The notes below the pieces were generated by a model. It worked only from the letters and a program-made list of their open reading frames with translations, was not told the origin of the DNA and made no database searches. A DNA stretch of 8,661 bases, from contig VBQP01000037.1 in assembly GCA_008297795.1 (NCBI GenBank), forward strand, positions 1-8,661, read 5' to 3'. A program made the translations under genes and the position numbers. The DNA comes from Thermoplasmata archaeon. GTDB taxonomy: Archaea > Thermoplasmatota > E2 > UBA202 > DSCA01. Below are positions 1 to 6,398 of the stretch, in pieces. Each line of letters begins with the position of its first letter. The stretch's first letter is position 1.

Positions 1-2
1 AA

Positions 3-1124
3 AAATTTGGAGGGTGCAACTACATAACAATGGCAAACCCGCTGGATACAACGGAGCCTGAGGTTCTCGATTCCGTAAGTTATCATTTCGAGAATAAAAC
101 GAGTTCGGTTGCAATACTTCCTGCCCAGTCATTCCATGCGTTGCTGTCAGGACAGTTCACAAAAACGCATACTTTTGTGGTGCCCGATGATTACAAATAT
201 GCAAGGATAAAGATTGATTTGATAAATGAAAACTCGGAGAATGTTACGGAGCTGGGAGACGGGATATTTCTGATGGTGGAAAGTCCCGACGGCGATACAT
301 ATATTTACACTGCAACAGGAGCAGGGATACCTGAAGTGGACAGCAACAACGATATCATAAGCGACAGAGTTCATTACGAAACCATTGTCTACAACAAGCC
401 TGGCGAGTATTCTGCAAATGTGATAGGGAGATGGTTTGCATCTGTTGAGGGTAAATATGACCTCACCATAAAAGTGGAGAAAATAGACAGCACCATAACG
501 CCGACAATGAAATCCCTCTCGTCAATGGCTCCGTATCTTACGGCATATCATAAAGGAATTGTATTTGCAAAGCCGGAATTCGCTTTCGGCGGCAACGAGA
601 ACGTTTCATCTGAAGGAGGCATGTACCAGCCGGGTGACAACCCTGCGCTTATAGTGCCATCAAATGAGCACACACTTGCCGTGCATGACGAACTTAACAA
701 CCTTCTCGCAGAAATGGCGAATATATCATCAGACAATTTAGAAGGGTTGAGAAATTACTATGCGGAAAATCCGATTTACATTGCAATAATGGCAGATTCC
801 AACATGGTCCCGATGTACTATTACTACAACCCCGACAGTGCATACATGATGGGATGGGGAGTGCCAAGCGACTACATATGGGGCGACATAGACCCGAGAG
901 ATGGAGATGCTGAAAATGACACATACACATACTATCCCTTCCAGGAAAATGCAGTAGGGAGAGTGACAGGGTATGATTCCGAGGACTGCTCCGCCCTCAT
1001 TGGACAATATATTACGATACCATCATACAGATGCTGGGAGAATGGAAGAACAATGCGACTGTGCAGACGGGATGCGGGCTTGAATTCCAGAAGGTTCCCC
1101 TGCTTACCACACTGGCTAATATGA
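3..1124 (+). CDS. C25 gingipain-like cysteine peptidase, 5' fragment (partial, frameshifted)
   Basis: This is the N-terminal part of a probably secreted or surface cysteine peptidase of the gingipain (C25) type. Numbering is from the ATG at base 30. Residues about 40-155 look like a beta-sandwich, PPC-like domain with alternating hydrophobic strands and an SPDGDTY turn. The C25 domain follows from about residue 205, with IAIMADSNMVPMYYYY, SDYIWGDIDP and FQENAVGRVTG, the last matching the VGR strand that precedes the catalytic half. The frame is open to the left window edge, there is no signal peptide, and the GGAGG at 9-13 lies 16 bases before the ATG. I therefore think the gene begins outside the window and the ATG is internal, although a start at 30 cannot be excluded. 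After residue 328 the frame is wrong: the last 36 residues, up to the TGA at 1124, are out-of-frame sequence. The family call is good; substrate and location are inferred. Confidence 0.75.
   Translation, partial: KFGGCNYITMANPLDTTEPEVLDSVSYHFENKTSSVAILPAQSFHALLSGQFTKTHTFVVPDDYKYARIKIDLINENSENVTELGDGIFLMVESPDGDTYIYTATGAGIPEVDSNNDIISDRVHYETIVYNKPGEYSANVIGRWFASVEGKYDLTIKVEKIDSTITPTMKSLSSMAPYLTAYHKGIVFAKPEFAFGGNENVSSEGGMYQPGDNPALIVPSNEHTLAVHDELNNLLAEMANISSDNLEGLRNYYAENPIYIAIMADSNMVPMYYYYNPDSAYMMGWGVPSDYIWGDIDPRDGDAENDTYTYYPFQENAVGRVTGYDSEDCSALIGQYITIPSYRCWENGRTMRLCRRDAGLNSRRFPCLPHWLI
1008..1018 (+). other. Single-base frameshift inside the C25 peptidase gene
   Basis: The upstream frame reads Q-Y-I through base 1013 and then loses similarity to the family. 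The frame one base back reads Y-D-T-I-I-Q into MLGEWKNNATVQTGCG, which fits the C25 domain. One extra T in the ATTAC at 1011-1015 restores a continuous protein. No X-XXY-YYZ slippery heptamer is present, so programmed frameshifting is unlikely. A base-call deletion or a real inactivating mutation would both explain it. Confidence 0.8.
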
Positions 1125-2086
1125 TAAGCGGCGGGGATGAGCCGACAAAATGGCCCACAGGGGAGAGCATGTTCACGAATCTGCATATAACCCATGACCT
1201 GCAGGAGAGCGGGTTTAATGTGAAAAACACTTTCCTGCTAGAATCACAGAGAGAAGGGTTCAGCGATTTGAAAAGCGTGGGGAGGAAATACATACTCTTC
1301 CCGCGGGTGATAGAAGCAATCAGCGGCGAAAACGCTGTGCACGGAGGAGAAAACCAGAGAAACAGCAACATAATATTCACCTTTGCACACGGCTTTTACT
1401 ATCTTTATGAGGCAGGAGACATACTCATGGATGCTCGTGGCTTCCCTCCGTTTACGACCATGTCAAGATTCTACTATATGGGCAGCGGGCTCTCGAGCAA
1501 GGGAACATATGACGTGAGAAGCATAGTCAATTCTGAATACAATCCATCTGTGCTCTTCGTCGAGAGTTGCATAGTTGGCAGGACAGACGGGATTATGCCA
1601 CAGAATACTCTTTCTCAGGCATACCTCCATGCGGGCATAAACGGAATGGTTGCTGCAACCCGTGTGACGGCAGACCCCGGTTATCTGGAGCCAGGGATGA
1701 TATTCAGGGGCTTCGGGGCTAAAGGTTTTGTGAACGCAACACTGAACCTGAAGTTGAAAGGAGAGTATCCTGACATGCACTTCGGTGCCGTCATAGCGCA
1801 GGACTTCATCCTCGACATGGCTCAGGGAGACAATACCACAGGGATGGCTCTTAGGAATGCAAAGAATCTTTACCTGCCCAAGGACGCAAACAGCACGTTC
1901 ATGTGGACACCCCCACTGCCTTTCACAACAGGCGAGGAGACAATTGACCGCATGGTTGAGGAGAAAATGCCGCAGAGCATGAGCGAGGAAGGCAAATTCA
2001 TGGATAAAAAATATCACTGCCTGCATGAATTCACACTTTACGGAGACCCTGCATTCAACCCATATCAGCCCCTTAACGGGGACTGA
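1031..2086 (+). CDS. C25 gingipain-like cysteine peptidase, 3' fragment with catalytic His and Cys
   Basis: This is the catalytic half of the peptidase that begins upstream. Counting from the ATG at 1031, H120 in FTFAHGFYY (codon 1388-1390) and C180 in LFVESCIVGR (codon 1568-1570) match the His-Gly and Glu-x-Cys pair of C25 peptidases. The LYGDPAFNP motif near residue 337 matches the usual end of the fold. The ATG at 1031 is not a credible start: the frame is open upstream and encodes YDTIIQ, which continues the upstream protein after a one-base correction. Rejoined, the visible protein is about 685 residues from base 30. It stops just after the catalytic domain, with no C-terminal membrane helix or sorting domain. 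The active-site residues are intact, so an active enzyme is likely if the frameshift is a sequencing error. A synthetase gene follows 38 bases downstream. Confidence 0.78.
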   Translation: MLGEWKNNATVQTGCGLEFQKVPLLTTLANMISGGDEPTKWPTGESMFTNLHITHDLQESGFNVKNTFLLESQREGFSDLKSVGRKYILFPRVIEAISGENAVHGGENQRNSNIIFTFAHGFYYLYEAGDILMDARGFPPFTTMSRFYYMGSGLSSKGTYDVRSIVNSEYNPSVLFVESCIVGRTDGIMPQNTLSQAYLHAGINGMVAATRVTADPGYLEPGMIFRGFGAKGFVNATLNLKLKGEYPDMHFGAVIAQDFILDMAQGDNTTGMALRNAKNLYLPKDANSTFMWTPPLPFTTGEETIDRMVEEKMPQSMSEEGKFMDKKYHCLHEFTLYGDPAFNPYQPLNGD

Positions 2087-2088
2087 TA

Positions 2089-2111
2089 GCCACATTTTTA
2101 TTCTCTGTGGC
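2089..2111. repeat. Perfect 6-bp inverted repeat between peptidase and argS
   Basis: GCCACA (2089-2094) and TGTGGC (2106-2111) are perfect inverted arms around an 11-base T-rich loop. It starts just past the peptidase stop and brackets the TATA-like element of the next gene. It could be a weak hairpin at the end of the peptidase transcript or an operator-like palindrome. A 6-bp stem can also occur by chance. Confidence 0.35.
2094..2102 (+). promoter_or_regulatory. Candidate TATA box for leaderless argS
   Basis: ATTTTTATT is centred about 27 bases before the ATG at 2125, the spacing expected for an archaeal TATA box when transcription starts at or next to the start codon. The bases directly before the ATG contain no Shine-Dalgarno sequence, which agrees with leaderless initiation. 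No start site has been mapped here. Confidence 0.45.
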
Positions 2112-2124
2112 ATTTCAATAGACA

Positions 2125-3822
2125 ATGGACCCGTATGCGCAATTCCGTGGGGAAATACTTTCGCTCATAGATGAGGCAGTTGCCTCCCTCTACGGAAAAA
2201 TAAAAAGCAAACCTGCACTGGAGAAACCACCTGAAGATTTTGGCGACTTCTCTTTTCCCTGCTTCCAGCTTGCACCTGTTGCCAGAAAAAGCCCTTCAGA
2301 TATCGCCGCCGAACTGGCAGGTTTTGTGAAGAGCAAAAAAAGCGAGTGGATTGAAAAAGTTGAAGAAAAAAATGGATATGTGAATTTTTTTGTAAATAAA
2401 ACAAAACTTGCGGAACTTGCCCTCAAGGGCGCATTTGAAAAGGAGGATAAAAGGGAGGAGAAGGTCATTCTGGAGCATACCTCTGCAAATCCGAATGGGC
2501 CCCTGCATGTGGGAAGGGCAAGAAATCCGATAATAGGCGATACGCTTGCAAGAATATTCAGGTGGAGGGGCTATGACGTGGAAACGCAATTTTATGTAGA
2601 TGACATGGGAAAGCAGGTTGCAATACTCATGTGGGGGCTGAAAAATATAGATATGAAGGTGGAAGAAAAAAAAGCAGACCACCGCCTTGTGGCATTCTAT
2701 CAAAAAGCGTATGAAATGATGGAGGAGGACGAGGAAGTCAGGAAGGAGATAGGGCAGATAATAAAAAAATGCGAGGAAGGAGATAGGGAAACGCTTGAGG
2801 AAATGAAAAGAGCATATGAAAAGGCGCTTGACGGCATTGTCGAAAGCCTCAAACGCCTCAATATAACAATAGATAGTTTTGTGGAGGAGTCAAGATTTGT
2901 TCTCGACGGCAGCGTGCAGTATGTGATAGAGGAACTGAAAAGGACAGAATTTGCAGATTACGAAAACGGGGCGCTCTATCTCGATATGGAGAATTTCGGA
3001 ATACATGGCAGAAACAAAAAATTCTTTTTGACAAGAAATGACGGCACCTCACTCTACGCCACAAGAGATATAGCATATCACCTCTGGAAGGGAAAAAGGG
3101 CAGATATGATGATAAACGTTCTCGGGGAAGACCACAAACTGGAGGCGAGATTTGTCGAAGTCGCCCTTAAAATTCTCGGTTCAAAAACTCCGGTAACCGT
3201 CTTTTATTCCTTCGTGTCATTGCCGGAAGGAAAGATGTCAACCCGCCGCGGACGTGTCGTTTACCTTGACGATTTAATCGAGGAGGCTGTTGAAAGAGCA
3301 TACGAGGAAGTGAGGAAAAGAAGGAATCTGGATGAAGAAAGGGCAAGGTTCATAGCCGAAAAAGTCGGAACAGGAGCCATAAGATACAACATAGTGAAGG
3401 TAAACCCTGAAAAAGCCATAACATTCAGATGGGAAGAGGCGCTGAATTTTGAAGGAGAATCTGCTCCGTTCATTCAATATGCACATGCAAGATGCTGTTC
3501 GATAATGAAGAAGGCAGGTGTGGAAGATGCAGATTTCACGAAAGTGGATTTCTCGGAATACAGCCACCCTCAGGAGATAAACCTGATAAAGGCGATTGCC
3601 TCCTTCCCCGGAGTCGTGAGAAGATGCGAAGAAGAATTCAATCCCGCATTCCTTGCAGAATACGCCCACAAACTTGCGTCTTCATTCAATGCATTTTACC
3701 GCGATTGCCAGGTGGTGGGAAGCGAAAAAGAAAGGGAGAGGCTTGCACTTGTCCGCGCCACACAACAGACGCTGAAAAATGCCCTTACCCTGCTGGGCAT
3801 AGAAGCACTTGAGGAAATGTAA
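2125..3822 (+). CDS. argS: Arginyl-tRNA synthetase
   Basis: This class I synthetase charges tRNA-Arg with arginine in the cytoplasm. At 565 residues it has the usual length. The N-terminal Arg-tRNA-binding domain covers about residues 1-105. The catalytic core begins with the HIGH-type motif in HTSANPNGPLHVGRARNP (HVGR at 128-131), followed by FYVDDMGKQ near 157. The GEDHKLE segment is at about 334-340, and the KMSKS-type motif is GKMSTRRGR (369-377). The C-terminal DALR-type anticodon-binding domain runs from about 445, with the typical FIQYAHAR opening and an LLGIEALEEM end. The fourth HIGH residue is Arg rather than His, a variant I believe occurs in other archaeal enzymes. The start fits the N-domain and the upstream TATA-like box. 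Its stop lies 3 bases from that of the convergent asnS. Confidence 0.97.
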   Translation: MDPYAQFRGEILSLIDEAVASLYGKIKSKPALEKPPEDFGDFSFPCFQLAPVARKSPSDIAAELAGFVKSKKSEWIEKVEEKNGYVNFFVNKTKLAELALKGAFEKEDKREEKVILEHTSANPNGPLHVGRARNPIIGDTLARIFRWRGYDVETQFYVDDMGKQVAILMWGLKNIDMKVEEKKADHRLVAFYQKAYEMMEEDEEVRKEIGQIIKKCEEGDRETLEEMKRAYEKALDGIVESLKRLNITIDSFVEESRFVLDGSVQYVIEELKRTEFADYENGALYLDMENFGIHGRNKKFFLTRNDGTSLYATRDIAYHLWKGKRADMMINVLGEDHKLEARFVEVALKILGSKTPVTVFYSFVSLPEGKMSTRRGRVVYLDDLIEEAVERAYEEVRKRRNLDEERARFIAEKVGTGAIRYNIVKVNPEKAITFRWEEALNFEGESAPFIQYAHARCCSIMKKAGVEDADFTKVDFSEYSHPQEINLIKAIASFPGVVRRCEEEFNPAFLAEYAHKLASSFNAFYRDCQVVGSEKERERLALVRATQQTLKNALTLLGIEALEEM

Positions 3823-3825
3823 ATT

Positions 3826-5124
3826 CTACGGGTATTTTCGGGTTATTGTCCTCGGAAACGGTATTGCATCTTTTATGTTATCAAGTTTGCATATCCACGC
3901 CAGCGAGCGTTCTACCCCCAGACCATATCCGGAGTGGGGAACAGAGCCGTAGCGGCGCAGGTCGAGATACCACTCATATTTTTCAACATCCTCACCCTGC
4001 TTTTGCAGTGATTCTATGAGTTCATTTATGTCAGTTGAGCGCTGGCTTCCGCCGACAATCTCCCCATAACCTTCGGGCGCAAGCATGTCGAAGCACAATG
4101 CTTCATCAGGATGGTCAGGGTCTCTTGGCTTGTAAAAAGCCATCGCTTCCTTGGGATAATGGGTTACTACAACAGGAGTGTCGAAATGCTCCATGAGTTT
4201 TTGCTCCTCTATTGTGCGCAAATCCTTGCCAAAAGGAACTTCCATGCCATCCTTTTTCAGTATCTCAAGTGCTTCTCTGTATTTGATGGTGGGCCATTTC
4301 TTATCAAGCATCTCTTTCAGTGTTTCGGGCTCTCTCCCAAGAAAACGCAAATCTTCCTCATGCTTCTCCAGAATTTTTTTGATGATGAATTTAACTTCCT
4401 TCTTTGCAAATTCGGTTACCTCTTTCAGATCAAACCATGCCGCCTCCATCTCCGCCATCCAGAATTCGCTGAGATGCCTGCTTGTTTTAGAGCGCTCAGC
4501 CCTGAATGTCGGAGCGACATCGTAAACCCTCTCAAGAGCGAAAATTGCCGCCTCTGCATACAACTGCCATGACTGAGACAGATAGGTTTTGCCACCATAA
4601 TAATTCACTTCAAAAAGGGTGGCGCCGCCCTCGCACTGGCTGGGTTGCAGTATTGGGGGATGAAACTCGTAGAAGTCATGATTTCTGAAAAATTCATGGA
4701 TTGCCCCTGTCAAGGTGCTTCTTATTTTGAGTATGGTGGTGAGTTTCCTGCTCCTGAGCCATAGATGACGGTTGTCAAGCAGGAATTCCATGCTCTGGTC
4801 TTTGGTTATGGGAAAATCTTCCGCAAAATGAATGACATGAAATGAGGTGGCATGAAGTTCCCTGCCGTTAGGTGCCCTCTCGTCTTCATGCACCGTGCCC
4901 TCCACCTCAACAGAGGACTCTATCAGGGCTTTTCTCGCAGAGTTGAAGTCCTCATCGGGCAATTTTCCCTTTTCGACAATAACCTGGATAATGCCGCTTT
5001 CATCCCTCACAGTAACGAAGGCGAGTTTTCCACTACTCCTTGTTCTATAAATCCAGCCCCTGACTTTTACTCTCTCACCCTCGCTTTTTTTAAGCGCCTC
5101 TGAAATTTTTTGATAGCCCTGCAT
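3826..5124 (-). CDS. asnS: Asparaginyl-tRNA synthetase
   Basis: This class IIb synthetase charges tRNA-Asn directly with asparagine. I place the start at the ATG at 5124, giving 432 residues, because MQGYQKISEALKKSEGERVK is where the family normally begins. A TATA-like element lies 24 bases upstream; the in-frame ATG at 5250 would add 42 unsupported residues and overlap the divergent gene. An OB-fold anticodon-binding domain covers about 17-105. The class II core has motif 2 (FRAERSKTSRHLSEFW, from 207) and motif 3 (GYGLGVER, 399-406). AsnRS-type signatures are CEGGATLFEVNYYGG (164-178), LSQSWQLYAEAAIFALE, DMLAPEGYGEIVGGSQR and the end PRTITRKYP. These separate it from archaeal AspRS. Its presence suggests direct Asn-tRNA formation rather than only the amidotransferase route. 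Confidence 0.96.
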   Translation of the reverse strand: MQGYQKISEALKKSEGERVKVRGWIYRTRSSGKLAFVTVRDESGIIQVIVEKGKLPDEDFNSARKALIESSVEVEGTVHEDERAPNGRELHATSFHVIHFAEDFPITKDQSMEFLLDNRHLWLRSRKLTTILKIRSTLTGAIHEFFRNHDFYEFHPPILQPSQCEGGATLFEVNYYGGKTYLSQSWQLYAEAAIFALERVYDVAPTFRAERSKTSRHLSEFWMAEMEAAWFDLKEVTEFAKKEVKFIIKKILEKHEEDLRFLGREPETLKEMLDKKWPTIKYREALEILKKDGMEVPFGKDLRTIEEQKLMEHFDTPVVVTHYPKEAMAFYKPRDPDHPDEALCFDMLAPEGYGEIVGGSQRSTDINELIESLQKQGEDVEKYEWYLDLRRYGSVPHSGYGLGVERSLAWICKLDNIKDAIPFPRTITRKYP

Positions 5125-5145
5125 TGAAGAGAGAATGCGCTCATG

Positions 5146-5151
5146 AATAAA
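5146..5151 (-). promoter_or_regulatory. Candidate TATA box for leaderless asnS
   Basis: On the minus strand this reads TTTATT, centred about 24 bases before the ATG at 5124, with the A-rich AAAAAATC directly upstream as a BRE-like stretch. No Shine-Dalgarno sequence precedes the ATG. This supports the shorter AsnRS start. Confidence 0.45.
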
Positions 5152-5162
5152 GATTTTTTGTT

Positions 5163-5178
5163 GGGAAAAAGTATTTAG
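5163..5178 (+). promoter_or_regulatory. Candidate BRE plus TATA box for the nuclease gene
   Basis: GGGAAAAA (5163-5170, BRE-like) is followed by TATTTA (5172-5177), centred about 25 bases before the ATG at 5199. Only a weak AGGA lies just before the start, too close for a normal ribosome binding site. With the opposing asnS element it forms a divergent promoter pair within 74 bases. Confidence 0.5.
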
Positions 5179-5198
5179 TTCCATTCCTATAAGGACAT

Positions 5199-6398
5199 AT
5201 GGCTCATGTATATTCGCATTCCCGCATCTCGACTTTTGAGAATTGCCCACTTAAATTCAAATACAGGTACGTGGACAATATAAAGTCAACGAGGGGAAAC
5301 ATCGAGGCGTTCATGGGAAGCAGGGTTCATGAAACTCTTGAAAAACTCTACAGGGACAAAATGTTTCACAAGGTGTGCGGGATCGATGAACTGCTCGATT
5401 TCTACAACGATAGATGGGAAAAAGAAATGGACGAGAATATTTTTGTTGTGAAGGAGGGATACAGCCCTGAGAACTACCGCAGGATGGGAGAGGAGTATAT
5501 CAGAAGTTACTATGAGAAATACAAGCCGTTTGATGACGGAAAAACAATAGCGCTGGAGAAGATGGTCATACTGCCCATCGATGGCAGCCCGTACAAACTG
5601 AAGGGAATAATAGACCGCCTCTCGGAAAGGGACGGCGTCTATGAAATTCATGATTATAAAACATCTCTCACTCTTCCCACAAAGGAGGAGATAGAGAACG
5701 ACCGTCAGCTTTCCCTGTATGCGCTTGCTGTTAAAGACATGTATGACGATGCCAGCGATGTTGAATTGATATGGCATTATGTCGCCTTCGATAAGGAGTT
5801 GAGGATAAGAAAGAGCGATGAAGCCCTCCAGAAAGTGAAGGAAGATACCCTCCGGAAGATAATTGAAATAGAGAAGGCAATAGAGGAGGACAATTTCTAC
5901 CCCAGGGAATCAGCCCTCTGCCCGTACTGTGAATACCAGGAGATATGCCCCCTTTTCAAACACAAACATGTGATAGAGGAGTTGCCGCCCGAGGAGGCGA
6001 GATGGGAGGACGGGCATGCCCTTGTTAACAGATACTGGGAGGTGGAGAGCAAGATAAAAGAGTTGGAGAAAATCAAGGAGGAACTGAAGGAGAGGATAGT
6101 TCAGTATGCTGAAAGAAACAAAGTTCAGTATGTTTACGGTAGCGAGAAAATTGCAAATGTGAAAATATACGAAAATCCATGGTTCCCCGAATCGAAGGAT
6201 CCGAGGAGGAAAGAAGTGGAAGAACTGCTTAAAAAGGAAGGAATCTACGGAAATTTCACGAGGCTGGACACAATAGCGCTTTCAAATGCATACAAGAACG
6301 ATGAACTTCCTCCCCACATCAAAGAAAAACTGGAAAAATATGTGAATGTTAAAAAGGTCACGAGAATTTATTTGAGGAAGGCGGAAAGAGAAGAATGA
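5199..6398 (+). CDS. RecB/AddB/Cas4-type PD-(D/E)XK nuclease with predicted 4Fe-4S site
   Basis: This 399-residue protein is a predicted DNA exonuclease of the RecB family (COG2887-like). The N-terminal SHSRISTFENCPLKFKYRY signature opens the fold. It is followed by the motif I His in GSRVHETLE (H44), the metal-binding Asp in GIIDR (D139), the catalytic HDYKTS (D152, K154) and the RQLSLYALA motif (Q170). Four cysteines, C16 plus C241, C244 and C250 in CPYCEYQEICPLF, have the spacing of the iron-sulfur cluster of AddB and Cas4. The nuclease core ends at about residue 255. A further 140 residues follow: a charged coiled-coil stretch (about 275-308) and then a domain I cannot assign. No helicase, cas gene or CRISPR array is nearby, so a repair role is more likely than CRISPR adaptation. 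The stop abuts the convergent gene with no spacer. Confidence 0.88.
   Translation: MAHVYSHSRISTFENCPLKFKYRYVDNIKSTRGNIEAFMGSRVHETLEKLYRDKMFHKVCGIDELLDFYNDRWEKEMDENIFVVKEGYSPENYRRMGEEYIRSYYEKYKPFDDGKTIALEKMVILPIDGSPYKLKGIIDRLSERDGVYEIHDYKTSLTLPTKEEIENDRQLSLYALAVKDMYDDASDVELIWHYVAFDKELRIRKSDEALQKVKEDTLRKIIEIEKAIEEDNFYPRESALCPYCEYQEICPLFKHKHVIEELPPEEARWEDGHALVNRYWEVESKIKELEKIKEELKERIVQYAERNKVQYVYGSEKIANVKIYENPWFPESKDPRRKEVEELLKKEGIYGNFTRLDTIALSNAYKNDELPPHIKEKLEKYVNVKKVTRIYLRKAEREE

Noticed and set aside
1008..1031. Programmed -1 ribosomal frameshift in the peptidase
   Set aside because: The codons TAT-ATT do not re-pair after a -1 shift, and no slippery heptamer or obvious downstream hairpin is visible.
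1463..2125. Long antisense open frame (220 codons) opposite the peptidase
   Set aside because: Its translation is rich in Cys and His with no recognisable motif, and the plus strand carries the conserved C25 catalytic residues.
3815..3835. Intrinsic terminator between the convergent synthetase genes
   Set aside because: Only 3 bases separate the stops, and I see no hairpin with a T-run there.
3826..5124. Aspartyl-tRNA synthetase
   Set aside because: The CEGGATLFEVNYYGG, LSQSWQLYAEAAIF and DMLAPEGYGEIVGG signatures follow AsnRS rather than archaeal AspRS.
5125..5250. Longer AsnRS starting at 5250 or 5184
   Set aside because: The extra residues do not resemble the family N-terminus, would overlap the divergent promoter or gene, and the TATA-like box fits the ATG at 5124.
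5199..6398. Cas4 of a CRISPR system
   Set aside because: No repeats, cas1/cas2 or other cas genes are in the window, and the protein is much longer than typical Cas4.
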